From Beroe forskalii (taxonomy: Eukaryota; Ctenophora; Nuda; Beroida; Beroidae), in NCBI GenBank assembly GCA_011033025.1, contig WFMF01000078.1, positions 373,001-437,000 of the forward strand: a stretch of DNA of 64,000 bases, read 5' to 3'. Of this stretch, positions 34,800 through 46,429 are shown piece by piece (the first letter of the stretch is position 1; the number at the start of each line of letters is the position of its first letter). The position numbers and the translations under genes are program-made. The notes under the pieces are model-generated. The model saw only the letters and a list, made by a program, of their open reading frames with translations. It made no database searches and had not been told where the DNA came from.

Positions 34800-35500
34800 T
34801 TTTGTACTAGTGAGGAGTTATTAGATTGCTTGGGAGTTGCATGGAGTTATTTGGTTGTTGAGCTCATATGGAACTATTTGGCTCACATAGAGCTGTTGGG
34901 TTGTTAGGCTAAATGTAGATATGGAGCTATTTGGTTTGATGGAGCTATAATGTTTTTGGGCTCCCCTGGAGCTATTGGGTTGTTGGGCTCCCCTGGAGCT
35001 ATTGGGTTGTTGGGCTCCCCTGGAGCTATTGGGTTGTTGGGCTCCCCTGGAGCTATTGGGTTGTTGGGCTCCCCTGGAGCTATTGGGTTGTTGGGCTCCC
35101 CTGGAGCTATTGGGTTGTTGGGCTCACAAGGAGCTATTGGGTTGATGGGCTCACATGGAGCTTTTGGGTTGCTGGGCTCACATGGACTTGGAGCTATGGG
35201 GTTGATGGGCTCACATGGAGCTATTGGGTTGTTGGGCTCCCCTGGAGCTATTGGGTTGTTGGGCTCCCCTGGAGCTATTGGGTTGTTGGGCTCCCCTGGA
35301 GCTATTGGGTTGTTGGGCTCCCCTGGAGCTATTGGGTTGATGGGCTCACATGGAGCTATTGGGTTGTTGGGCTCCCCTGGAGCTATTGGGTTGTTGGGCT
35401 CCCCTGGAGCTATTGGGTTGTTGGGCTCACAAGGAGCTTTTGAGTTATCGGGTACATAAGGAGATACCTACTAAGTTGTTGAGCTCACATGCCGTCACAT
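34800..35500 (+). repeat. 27-bp minisatellite that reads as Gly-X-Y triplets
   Basis: About eighteen copies of a 27-bp unit (GGAGCTATTGGGTTGTTGGG, then CTCCCCT) fill 34950-35459, with decayed copies on both sides from about 34820. In one frame the unit encodes GSPGAIGLL, that is three Gly-X-Y triplets, for 169 residues, with variants GSH, GSQ, GLM and one interruption (GLGAM). The decayed upstream copies contain stops in the same register, there is no signal peptide, and no flanking exon was found. I therefore treat it as a minisatellite first and a collagen-like coding exon only as a possibility. Confidence 0.75.
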
Positions 35501-35569
35501 ATTGTGGTCGAATGTAGCTGTTGGGCTACATTAATGTGATTCCTGCAATAGTGGTGTTCCTTGGTACTT

Positions 35570-35708
35570 GGAGACGCGCTTATCAATGTCACTGTCAGTT
35601 CCTAAGCCTACATTGACAGAGCTATGTGGGCTTAGGGACTGACAGTGACAACCAGCAACGCAAGCAGGGATTTAGTTATACGCGTTTAGCAATGACAAGC
35701 GCGTCTCC
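35570..35708. repeat. Nested inverted repeat (139 bp)
   Basis: Outer arms GGAGACGCGCTTATCA and TGACAAGCGCGTCTCC; inner arms GTCACTGTCAGTTCCTAAGC and GCTTAGGGACTGACAGTGAC. Could be a decayed small MITE or a hairpin transcript source. Confidence 0.6.
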
Positions 35709-35812
35709 GAGTTCTTTGAAGACAGTTGACACGGGGACGCAGTGATTTTGTGTACGCACATGCGCGCGCGGCACGCACAAAATCAATGCGTCCAAAGGAG
35801 GAATGAGAATTA

Positions 35813-37566
35813 GGCGCCCGTAGCGTTCGTCGGTCGATCGAGTGGAGTTGGTCGATTGATCAACTCCATTTGAACGAATGATGTGTTTTACTAGTCCCTA
35901 ATGACTTGAATCGTGTTAAAATGAGCAATATTTACTTGTTCCCCTACAAAATTTTATCAGGGGGCTGGCAAGCCCCCCGCGGCGGTTTGCGAGCCCGAGG
36001 GCCCGAAGGGCCCGAGGGCGAGCATTGACGGACCTAACAGTGCGAGGCCGAAGGCCCGAGCGCGAGCCAAGAGACCCGAAGGGTCCGAGGCGAGGCATTG
36101 AACGGCAATCCTTACAGTACACGAGCTTCCGGACATCGGAAGTGAGTTTTGTTAACTTTGCTTGCCAGCCCCCAACTATATGTTTTCATGGATTGGCCAT
36201 ATTTCACGTTAAAATTTGAGTAAGTTCCCGTTGCCATAATTGCACCAAAATTTGATCATTGCATGTTTAGAGGTCAAAGGTGCAACTGTCAAAATTTCAG
36301 ATTGATTGGATTAAAAATGGCCGAGATATTACAACTTGAATATTGCCAAAATCGAGGGTGTTCTTGTTAAATAGGGTTACGACCATATATATACACATAT
36401 ATGTATATACATACAGATATATAGAGGTATATACATATAGAGAGATGACGCTTTAGTGCAAGAAGTGTACCCTATTTAAACGGCGATATCTCGGGAACCA
36501 TAAAAGATACAGAGCTCATCGACCCAGCGTAGGAAAGTAGAAAGATAGAACTTGCAGTAAGTGACCTTAAAAACTATTTTACGTCATGATAATGACGTCA
36601 TAATGACGTCACAAAACTAAGAATTTCAAATGTCGATTTTCCCAAAAATAGGCGTTTTTTAACGCAATTTTTCGGTATGAAGCTATCGAGATAGGAAAAA
36701 ATGCTCCTGTTAGCGTAGAAAGGAAATTTAATGTACTTTTCAAAAATGTGGTTGAAAAGTTCTGGGCTCCCCGGCATCATTGAGATATGTGCGATGGTTT
36801 GAAACACTTTGACACGAAAAAAATACCAAAAAATGACAAAACTTGTGAAGCTAGTGGAGAGAGAACGGGACCACCCCAGAACTTCATCTTTGGATATGTT
36901 GTCGGTCATAGTCCCAATTGTGTTAATGAATGGGTCTCAGATAGTTCAACTAATTTTATGACGTAATTGTGACGTCATCAGTAATGCTAGGTAACGAATT
37001 TTTACGCGCGATTTGACGCCAAATTTCAATATCTCGGCACAGAAAAAGGGTGATATTTTCCCAAAACCAAAAGGATTTGGTTGTGATGGTCCGCGGCGGT
37101 TTTAAGGCGTTCTTTACTGTAAAACCCATGATATGAGAAAGAACGCGACGGTTAAAACTGCCGCAACGGCACTTTTTTGATGCATTTAAGTTACGTGAAT
37201 GCTGTATATTTTATTTTCCCAAAACCAAAAAGGATTTGGTTGTGATGGTCCGCGGCGGTTTTAAGGCGTTCTTTACTGTAAAACCCATGATATGAGAAAG
37301 AACGCGACGGTTAAAACTGCTGCAACGTCACAATATACAGCATTCACGTAACTTTAATGCGAAAAAAGTGCCGTTACGGCAGTTTTAACCGTCGCGTTCT
37401 TCTCATATCATGGGTTTTACAGTAAAGAACGCCTTAAAACCGCCGCGGACCATCACAACCAAATCCTTTTTGGTTTTGGGAAATATTTAAAACACATCAG
37501 TCGATCAAATGAAATTGATCGATCAACCAATTCCATTCGATCGACCGACGAACGTTACGGCCGCTT
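35813..37566. mobile_element. GGTCGATCGA-family MITE, copy 2, split by element A
   Basis: Left part 35813 to about 35955 and right part from about 37481 to 37566 match the two halves of the intact copy at 22608-22840, with TA on both sides (35811-35812, 37567-37568). The interruption is element A copy 3. This gives a relative order: the MITE arrived first, element A second. Confidence 0.8.
35956..37480 (-). mobile_element. Element A, copy 3 (most complete), nested in a MITE
   Basis: Opens with ATCAGGGGGCTGGCAAGCCC and GC-rich hairpins of GGGCCCGAAGGGCCC type, passes TGACGTCA words at about 36593, 36604 and 36970, then CTCGGCACAGAAAAAGGGTG, and ends in the TCCCAAAACC palindrome. The palindrome's left half is present one extra time (about 37060-37215) before a full palindrome (37216-37480). 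Length about 1.5 kb. No transposase; apparently non-autonomous. Confidence 0.8.
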
Positions 37567-37689
37567 TAACATTAACAACTAAACAATGGTTGTCTGACGT
37601 CGTCAGACCCATTATTTGAACGCCTGACAAAACAATGGCGTGTCGAACTCATGGTCATTTGTTTGCTCGGCGAAAGTGTCATACAGGGT

Positions 37690-38485
37690 AGCACATATCA
37701 CCATAATGGTGGCACTAAATGGCTCCATTGGTACCAATTTGTTTGACGTCTTCAGACCCATTATTTTAAATTTTTATCTCCATTGGCAATTGCCACCATT
37801 GGTGATCACCATTGGTACCATTGGCGATCGCCATTGGATGCAAATGGTACCATTTTAATGGTGCCAATGGCGCCATTAAGAAGCGATACTGAATTCGAGA
37901 TCACCATTAGAGGGTAGAACTAGAAGCACCAATGGTGCCATTGGCGACAATGATGCCAATGGTGCCATTAAAATGGCACCAATGGTGCCATTGGCGCCAA
38001 TGGTATGAATGGTGCCATTGGCACCATTGGTAACACTAACACTAGCAGTGGTGCCATTTGAATAGCGACAATAGTGCCATATTGGCACCGCATTAGTGTA
38101 TGTTGCCAATGTATGGCACCATTCATAGATGGCGCCAATGGCACCATTGGTAACACCTTAACACTAGCATGTAACATGGCACATTGCGCAATTATTCAAT
38201 GTCCAATGCTGAGTGTAGTGCAATGTTGCCAATTCATTGTAACACTAACACTAGCAGTGGTGCCATTTGAATAGCGACAATAGTGCCATATTGGCACCAT
38301 TGACAGCATGAGCAATGTATTGCCACATGCTATGTGTCCCTGTTTGTTCGCGCGCGCGCGCGCCTTTTCTTCGAAAAGTCACAAAAGTCTCTGAACACGC
38401 GCGCTTGCGCGCGCAAAATAGGTCCTACAACGTAGGACAAGCAATGTAACATTTGGCACCAATGGTGCAATTGGTTCTATTGCTA
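37690..38485. repeat. Degenerate CCAAT/ATTGG-rich tract
   Basis: Dozens of overlapping words of the type CCATTGG, GGTGCCATTGGCGCCAATGG and ATTGGTACC, on both strands, without a fixed period. A longer phrase, AACACTAACACTAGCAGTGG, occurs twice (about 38031, 38240) with the same following sequence, so part is a tandem duplication. Also a CG run near 38350. Open frames here (N-G-A-I-G repeats) are by-products. Confidence 0.65.
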
Positions 38486-38489
38486 AAAA

Positions 38490-38530
38490 AAATGCGGACG
38501 TCTGGGAAGAAAAATGCGGACGTCTGGGAG
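38490..38530. repeat. Short tandem duplication
   Basis: AAATGCGGACGTCTGGGA occurs twice in a row, about 24 bp apart. Confidence 0.7.
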
Positions 38531-38835
38531 TGGGAGAGTGGAGTTCCCGGTCAAGTGGATGGACGGGTCTAGAAGTAGAATGGTCGAAATTTTTAAAAGA
38601 TTTTTAGGCAAAAATTTTTCCTGACAAGGGGGAGAGAGGGGTTTAGAATGGCTGAAATCTTGTCGGCCGTTGACACACCCTCGTGAGATTGAGAATCACC
38701 GCCGCGCCATGACGCCAGCCTTCGCGGCTGGCGTCAGCGGGTCATCATACATCATTACGACAACTGAAAATTTGAAGGCTTTTATGGATGGCCCTATAGT
38801 AGTAGTAGTAGTAGCCAATGAATCAACTGGTTCTT

Positions 38836-38893
38836 GTATTCCTGGTGGGGTTCGTACCTGGGGGTTCGTACCTGGTTGGGTTCGTACCTGGTG
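38836..38893. repeat. 16-bp minisatellite, short degenerate array
   Basis: Three to four imperfect copies of GGGTTCGTACCTGGTG followed by the same flank (GGTTAGAGAAGTTCC) that follows the two large arrays at 39210 and 49843. It looks like an ancestral or collapsed array. Confidence 0.8.
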
Positions 38894-39209
38894 GTTAGAG
38901 AAGTTCCTGTGTGTCACTGTCTGCTGCAGCTTCAACGCCTTCAGAAACTTCTAGATGGTGGGATAACTCTGGAAGAACTTTTTCCTCTCTCTTGTATTCA
39001 ACACCAGCAGTTTGAATGCCGCGGGCCGCCTTTTTCTCTTTCTATTGTTCCTATTCAACTCTGACTCCTCTTTTGGATTCAATAATCACTATACTATTTA
39101 AGTCTATATCCTTATATCTGAGAGGTTGGCAGTCATCGTAGTGGTCGATGAAGTTCTGCGGGGGCTCATATTCGGAAGACTTCATCCACTAAGCTGGCGG
39201 AGGGAAACC

Positions 39210-39691
39210 TTCGTACCTGGTGGGGTTCGTACCTGGTGGGGTTCGTACCTGGTGGGGTTCGTACCTGGTGGGGTTCGTACCTGGTGGGGTTCGTACCTGG
39301 TGGGGTTCGTACCTGGTGGGGGTTCGTACCTGGTGGGGTTCGTACCTGGTGGGGTTCGTACCTGGTGGGGTTCGTACCTGGTGGGGGTTCGTACCTGGTG
39401 GGGTTCGTACCTGGTGGGGTTCGTACCTGGTGGGGTTCGTACCTGGTGGGGTTCGTACCTGGTGGGGTTCGTACCTGGCGGGGTTCGTGCCTGGCGGGGT
39501 TCGTACCTGGTGGGGTTCGTACCTGGTGGGGTTCGTACCTGGTGGGGTTCGTACCTGGTGGGGTTCGTACCTGGTGGGGTTCGTACCTGGTGGGGTTCGT
39601 ACCTGGTGGGGTTCGTACCTGGTGGGGTTCGTACCTGGTGGGGTTCGTACCTGGTGGGGTTCGTACCTGGTGGGGTTCGTACCTGGTGGTT
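39210..39691. repeat. 16-bp minisatellite array 1 (GGGTTCGTACCTGGTG)
   Basis: About 30 near-perfect copies of a 16-bp unit. Because 16 is not a multiple of 3 and the unit holds no stop in any register on either strand, long open frames appear in several frames at once: plus frames read GFVPGGVRTWWGSYLV, minus frames read PPGTNPTRYEPHQVRT. These are consequences of the repeat and not evidence of genes. Confidence 0.9.
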
Positions 39692-40993
39692 AGAGAACTT
39701 CCGTGTGTCACTGTCTGCTCCAGCTTCAACGCCTTCAGGAACTTCCGATGGTGGGATAACTCTGGAAGCCCTTTCCTCCTTCTCTCTTTCATTTATTCAA
39801 CACCAGCTGTTTGAATGCAGCCTTTTTCTCTTTCTATTGTTCATATTCAACTCTGACTTCTCTTTTGATTGGGAACTGATCATGGTTACCCATGTCACTC
39901 GAAATATTGATGTTGTTTACAGCTGCTGCAGCGTTATTATCAGCTCTTCCTGATGCAATGGAATCCTGCTGTAGAATCACGAGTTACAGGTTTTGAACGT
40001 ACAAAGAATGAAACAGCAAAGATTAAAGGTAGTACTTGTTATTGCATTGGTAACCTATACGGTAATTGGAGGGAATAAATTAGTACCAATGTAATTATTT
40101 GTATGTGAGGATGGCAGTGACTTGTTAACGATTGCGATGTGTAGCTCATCGCCCATCATGTCTGGGATTATTAAGGGAAATTGCAAAGCTGGGTACTGGA
40201 GAATTGCAACGTTTTTTAAAATAAATATTTGCATCTTGATTGCGTTTCATTTCTGAGCGCCTTTATCCCTACTAAGCTTCTACAGCACACCAGGACCTCT
40301 CTGATTACCTGCGTTTTCATTCATGCAGATGGTTCTGAAAAATTGACATTCTATAGGTCTGTTCCTTCTTTTTCCAATAGAGTACTGATGGGTCAGCACA
40401 TTTGGCAAGTCGTAACTATTTCTTGAGAGGGCGGGTTGCACATGCCTCCATCTTTGATACATCACTATCTGTACAGTGGTATACCATGAAATCCCATGTC
40501 ATGGTATGAGGTGGTTGCCTCTCTCACTAGACTCCACATTTCCTTCCTTTGGGAAATGTTTCATTTGAAAAATATTAACAACTTTCTCCTTTCCTGAACC
40601 ATGAATCTGTACTACGTACTATATACAAGTTGGTCGGTGAAATTCTTAACTATCACAGTATCACGGGCCACTGCCATCCTGGCCCAAACTTTTCGGCTTT
40701 TCTCTCTTTCATGTATTCAACACCTGCTGTTTATTAAAAATATTTGCTTAGTGACTTCGAACGCCCTTTTCTCTAAAATATATTCATATTCATTTTCCTG
40801 ACACACTGACACCGGTCATATGACAGGCTGCTCATAGGTCTTCAAAGTACAATTCACCTGATTCTTGCTAGGCTCGAAGTGACAGTTTCTCTGCTACCTT
40901 CTTTACTATCATTGGCCTTTGCCATCTTATCTTGGCACGAACTCTGAGCACCCTTTTCTCTTTCTCTCTTACATATTTTATTCAACACCAGCC

Positions 40994-41042
40994 AATTAAT
41001 AAAAGTTAGAAAATATTAAATATTTTCTAACTTTTATTAATT
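40994..41042. repeat. 49-bp perfect palindrome, absent from the paralogous copy
   Basis: AATTAATAAAAGTTAGAAAATATT is followed after one base by its exact complement. Copy 2 (about 52850) has only the first arm, so the second arm was added locally, as in a fold-back templated insertion. Confidence 0.8.
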
Positions 41043-41367
41043 AGCTAAATTGTTTGCTGCCACTTTTCGTGGTTTGAGCTGCAGGTTGAACTGCAGCTGT
41101 AGCTGCAGGTGCTATTTCCGTCGCCACGACGAAGAATAAACCAGGGTTATTGAGGTATTGAGTTAACCTCGCCCACTTGTCTCACTTTCTGAAAGTCTTT
41201 TTATTTATTAAGTTATTATACTATTATAATCACTCGGCGACACGACTGCTGAAGTGTCCAAGACTCTTTGGAACAGTTCTTGTACAAAATATGTTATTGG
41301 AATTTTCTTGGAATGATCTGGAAAATGATTACCTTTCCCTCACTTCTAAGTGAAGGAAAGGAATTTT

Positions 41368-41413
41368 ACAACCGATACTACAAACCTCTAAAGAGGTTTG
41401 TAGTATCGGTTGT
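41368..41413. repeat. 46-bp perfect palindrome
   Basis: Arms of 22 bp (ACAACCGATACTACAAACCT, then CT) around AA. The identical palindrome is at 53192-53237 in the other flank copy, so it is an old part of the repeat and not a read artefact. Confidence 0.85.
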
Positions 41414-41599
41414 AGACTCTTCATGGTATTTATAAGTGGAGTTTTGTCTATTTATAAGGTCATTATTTGCTAAAAATGGGGGCATCTGTGCAAAAATTAT
41501 TTACAAAGGTTTTAGTGTTGGAATGTGTTCTAATGATCCCATGAAGGTCTCCAAAGAGTGTTAAGGTTCTATCCCTTGAGGAAATTTCAGGAGGGCCAC

Positions 41600-42320
41600 G
41601 CCCTTTTTTGACCGTGGGAAATTTGGGTGAAAAATCGAAAATCCAAGTTTACATTCATATAAGTCATGTGGGTACTCTAAACCTATGTTTTCTGGGACTA
41701 GGAATCGATTCCAAGCATAATCTTAGCGCTATCGATCTTTCTTGACCCATTTTCGACCACGCCCATTTTTTGCGTATGGAATTTTTGAGGCCAAAATGCC
41801 ATTTCTCAATGATTCACAATATATGGCTTGTGGGTACTCTAAACCTATGTTTTCTGGGACGGGGAATCGATTCCAAGCATTATCTAAGCGCTATCGACCT
41901 TTCTTGACCCATTTCTGACCACGCCCACTTTTTGCGTACATGAAGTTCTTGAGACCAAAATGTCATTTCTCGATGATTCACAATGTATGGCATGTGGGTA
42001 CTCTAAACTCATGTTTTCTGGCACGGGGAATCGATTCCAAGCATAATCTAAGTGCTATCGACCTTTCTTGACCCATTTTCGACCACGCCCACTTTATTTG
42101 TGTATGGAAGTTGTGAGGCCAAAATTTAATTTCTCGATAATTCACAATATATGGCTTGTGGGTACTCTAAACCCATGTTTTCTGGGACGGGGAATCGATT
42201 CCGAGCATTATCTAAGCGCTATTGACCTTTTTTGGCAATTTCTGATCACGCCCACTCTTTGAGTACATGGAATTCTTGAGGCCAAAATGCCATTTCTCGT
42301 TGTAAAAGGCATGTGGCTTG
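41600..42320. repeat. ~163-bp satellite array
   Basis: Four to five tandem units. The anchor GTGGGTACTCTAAAC starts at 41668, 41830, 41994 and 42158 (spacing 162-164). Each unit contains GGGGAATCGATTCC, GCGCTATCGACCTTTC and GACCACGCCCA. A garbled inverted version appears at about 43900-44340. Confidence 0.85.
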
Positions 42321-42608
42321 ATCTAAAGACATGAGGGTGATCTGAACGGAAACCAACCTTTCCTGAGGCAGTGAGGCGGGTAATCTATTTCATATTCATT
42401 ATTTACTTCCATGAACATTTCCAAGCCGATTCCAGGTCACGCCCATCATTCAATTATTGTGCATATAGAATATATTTAGGCCGAAACCGGCGAAATATTT
42501 TCTGATTATGATTCGAGAGACATATGACGATGGTTATTTCGATCCCAATCGCCATCCCACTATCCCTGACGACCATTCCTGACCCATTTATCAGAAATGG
42601 TCGAAATG

Positions 42609-42714
42609 GTATGAGTATTCAAGAAGACATCCCACATACAAAAAGAAGAGGCTGTCAGAAATTTTCTGACAGCCCTTCTTTTTGTATGTGGGATGTCTTC
42701 TTGAATACTCATAC
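42609..42714. repeat. 106-bp near-perfect loopless palindrome
   Basis: Arms of about 52 bp starting GTATGAGTATTCAAGAAGAC meet at GAAATTTTC with no spacer; they differ by one base. No further symmetry is seen outside. Either a local inverted duplication or a fold-back read artefact. Confidence 0.8.
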
Positions 42715-43719
42715 TTTATGGTTGTTCTGTCCAGAAATCTTCACACGAGAGTGAACCCTGTGTCAGTATCATCAAAGAAATGGTCATCTGGTGAGAGTAA
42801 ACACCAGTATTGGAATCGAATACTCATCCTGCATGCTGAGCTAATCCATCAGTCAGATACACTGATACAAGTCCTGGACCCTGATGCTTCTCAAAAATCT
42901 ACTCTCTACATCCTCCTTACCCATAACTATGCTTCCATCTATCTGGAAGCCCATCTTGGATCCTCAATTGTCAACTGCCACTGTCGGATGTATTTAGACC
43001 ATCCTACCATCCTTTACATTGGCCTGATTTCTATTTAAAAAAATGATAGGAAGTACCTTGCAACAGTTTAAGTTACATGCAGTTAGCTCGACTTCAATTC
43101 CACAGTTGGGAACTTGAGTTTGTTGACGAACCAGATTCCACCCTGGTTTCATGAACCTAGGTAAAACTAAGCCATACAAACTGTCTAGGATTTTTGCATT
43201 CGTGGCCTTCCGAAATTCGAATTTAACGAGGTATTTAGGTATGGTCGACCACTCGACCATACCTAAGGAAGTCAGTACTCAGTTTTATTTGTACCACGAC
43301 TGACCAAAGGCATAGTCACACCATGTACCTTAGATACATGGTCGACTGGTCGTAGTCTATACATATCTCTGGCCCATACCTTTAATAAGCCTTTTGAGTA
43401 GATGGTTATATGGATTCTCAGTCGGCAAAAAAATTAAGTGGAAGGGAGGTTGGTGCAACCAAATTACTTGATTAAGATTCACTGACCATTTTGGTCTAAC
43501 TCCTACTGAGTCCTTTGCTTACCCATTCACTCGGTCAGACTGTTTGCGGAATCCGGATTAGAGTTTCGCCAGAATTGCCTTGATGAAAATATGGAAATGA
43601 CATTGTTCTATGAGGTCAGTGAAGAAGGCCAATAACTAGGGTGGTCCAGACTAGCTTCTTCAAACTTTAAAAGTTCAACAGCAGCGCTCGAGAGTTTATG
43701 GAGAAAAGTGAACTGTTTT
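42715..43719. other. Intergenic, no gene supported
   Basis: A short palindrome (TTAGGTATGGTCGACCACTC and complement) lies at 43231-43263. Frames at 42682 and 42994 have no supporting features. Confidence 0.35.
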
Positions 43720-44940
43720 AACTGAAAAGAAAAAAAAAAAGATTATAATTTAAAAATCGATTATGAAAATGGTTTGGTTTTCAGAAAGGGGAAAATTTTT
43801 TAGTTCTTTTTATAAAGTATTTTTAAACCCAAAAAAAATAGGTTTTGGATCCAAAGCCTTTTGTAAATTATCGAAAATTGACATTTTTTGGCCAAGAATT
43901 CCCTAAAAGTATGGGGAAATGGGTTAAGAAATTAAAAGGGTTAGATAAAGTTGGAAAGATCCCGTCCCAGAAAAAATAGGTTTATCCCCCCATATATATT
44001 GTGAATCATAGAAAAGTTTCCTCAAGAACTTAAAAAGGGGGGCAAAAAGGTCAAAAAAGGTGATACACTTAGATAATGTTTGGAATTCCCCAAAAAATTT
44101 ATACCCCCGCCTATATTGTGAATCATTGAAGGGGTTTTGCCTCAAAACAAAAAAAAAATGGGGGTTTGGGGAAAATTAAAAATCAAATAGATTATGCTTG
44201 AACATTTCCCCCCCCAGAAAACAAAGTTTAAAAACCCCATGACTTATAGAATTAAAAATTGGGTTTTATTTTTACCATTGGGCAAAAAAGGCGGCCCCCC
44301 TGAAATTTCCCAAGGGGGGCCCAAACTCTTTTAGACCTTTATACCATTAAAACATTCCCCAAAACCCTTTTTTAATTTTTCAAAATATCTATTTTTCTTT
44401 AAATTCAATTTTATTTGACTTTTTAATTTTAAAATTTTAACTGAAATTGTAAAATGAAATTTAATTTTAATTTTTATTTATAAAAGGTGGGCTGGTGGGG
44501 GAACAGGATACTAAGGGCCTTTAAAATTTTTGGCTAACCCCTTTAACCCAAACCTCCCGTCTGTCCCCGACCAATCTTTAAAAGGCCCCCGCCCCCGTCC
44601 TGAATTAAAAAAACTTGTAAAAAACCCGAAGGCCCAAAAAGCTTTTTTTCATTACAAAACAACTTTTTTCATCTTTTTTTATGAACACATTCCCTCCCCA
44701 AGTCCTCTCCCACCAGACCCAAGAACAGGTTACCCCTAGAAACCATCATGAACAGAAAAAACGGGCCCCAAAATGCAGCACCCTTGGGAAACCCCCCCTT
44801 CCCAAGATTCCCCAACCCAGACCATTTTTTCAGAATCTTTTTAAAGAGAAACAACTTTAATGAAACAACTTTTAAAAAATTTTTTGGGCCTTTACAATCA
44901 AATCATATCAAAAAATTTATAAATATTAATGTTTAGGCTA
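43720..44940. other. Low-quality consensus with inflated homopolymers
   Basis: The stretch can be aligned by eye to known sequence but with many runs of A, C, G or T lengthened. 43900-44340 resembles the complement of the satellite and its left flank (41480-42200). 44390-44700 resembles 53270-53600. Base-level features should not be trusted here, including the small frames at 44530-44936. Confidence 0.7.
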
Positions 44941-46429
44941 CCTTCAGTGTAGATTTGTTCCCACAAGATTACATTTTCACGTTCAGAAATGTCACATGTG
45001 GGAGTTGGTGTGCCCGAATCAGCTAATTTTACAACAGACTGTATTTGAATATCAATTTCAAGCGCCAAGTAGGTATACTGCAAGGTACACTATGGGAAGC
45101 CAGCTAAGTCAGCACAACACCCACTGCCAGCATATGGGCCGACGGACATTCCCTGTCTTTTAACTTGGAAAATGACCATTCCAAATGCAAACAGCAGCTA
45201 CCATACCAACTCAGACCGACTTCCACATTCCTAGCGAAGAATTATGTGTTCATGTTTTGACTAGTAAAGTTTCTTTAGATAATATTATCTTTAGATAATT
45301 CATTTATCAATCTGTCTGAAGGGCACATCCAACCATATTAGTATTCTAAAACCTATTGATAGTCTGTTGGTTTATCAAATGGGCGCCTTAGGCAATCTAA
45401 TAAATTAAAGTGAAATGGAAAAATTTCATTAAATAAATCACATCGAAGGTATATAGCATTTAAAAAGTAAAAGATAATAAATTAAAAATTCATACTTTGA
45501 TCTACAATGTAGAACAACAATAAAAACCTGGTAAAAGAGCCTTTCAGTCACTATCTGTCCTAAATACCTAAATACCTGAACTCTGAGACACCTACCTGTC
45601 ATCTAAATACTGACACCGTTTTTGTGCTTGTTTTCGTTATTTAGTGATATTGTATTTGATTATCCCGTCACCTGATCACTCACTACATTTGCTTTATGTA
45701 GAATAAAGCAAATTACAAATTGTTTAAAAAAATTGTTTAATTATGGGACTAGCAACAAAATGGAACACGTCATTCCCCTCCGGGGAAAGCAACCCAGAGT
45801 TTGGTACCAGATGTACAATACTCAGTGAACTGGAAAAATACATTCTTGTTAAAGATGTACAGTATACTAGTATAGAATTCAGTGTTAAGGAAATAACACT
45901 ACCCTACTAAATTTGTGTCAGATTTTTTAGCCTTTTCGAATTGGTACCTTTTTCGATTTTTGGTAATTTTTTTCCTCACCAATGGCCTTTTGTGTATACA
46001 AATAATAATCCAATTGCTACGACATCAAAGATTTAAAGCAATCCATATTTATAATTTGACGACAGAGTTATGGGACAAGCAACTGAAATGAATCTCGTCA
46101 AATGTTGAACAAAATCAATATTACAATCCAATATTCATTGGTCTCTCAGGTAAAAACTATTTTTATTGACCATTAATCATATTATCAAAAGATCAAAGAA
46201 GCAGCGTAATCATAAGTAGCGAAGTAGGCAAATGGGTACGAGGACTGAGGAGTCGACTAGCTGCTAACATAACAAAACTTACATAAAAGCATAAAATGAA
46301 ATAAAAGCTTCCCGCAAAATCTAAAACAACAAACCTACGAATCATGTAGGTGCTTTTAATTTTAAACATTTCATCATATTGTCCGCGTTTATAGTTCTGG
46401 TCTTGAACTATTAAGAAATTTAAAAACTC
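44941..46429. other. Copy of 53.6-54.1 kb sequence plus unassigned DNA
   Basis: 45745-46150 matches 53670-54060 (GGAACACGTCATTCCCCTCC..., then CAATTGCTACGACATCAAAG) with small differences. 44941-45740 is clean AT-rich DNA with no gene seen. Confidence 0.6.

Larger units (their letters stand above)
39692..41470. repeat. Array-flanking segmental repeat, copy 1
   Basis: From GGTTAGAGAACTTCCGTGTG onward this segment is collinear with 50644-53250: CTGATGCAATGGAATC..., the TGCGTTTCATTTCTGAGCG block, the AGAGGGCGGGTTGCACATGC block, and the 46-bp palindrome near the end. Copy 2 has an added stretch with an RT fragment. It is a large duplication or a long repeat family. Confidence 0.75.
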
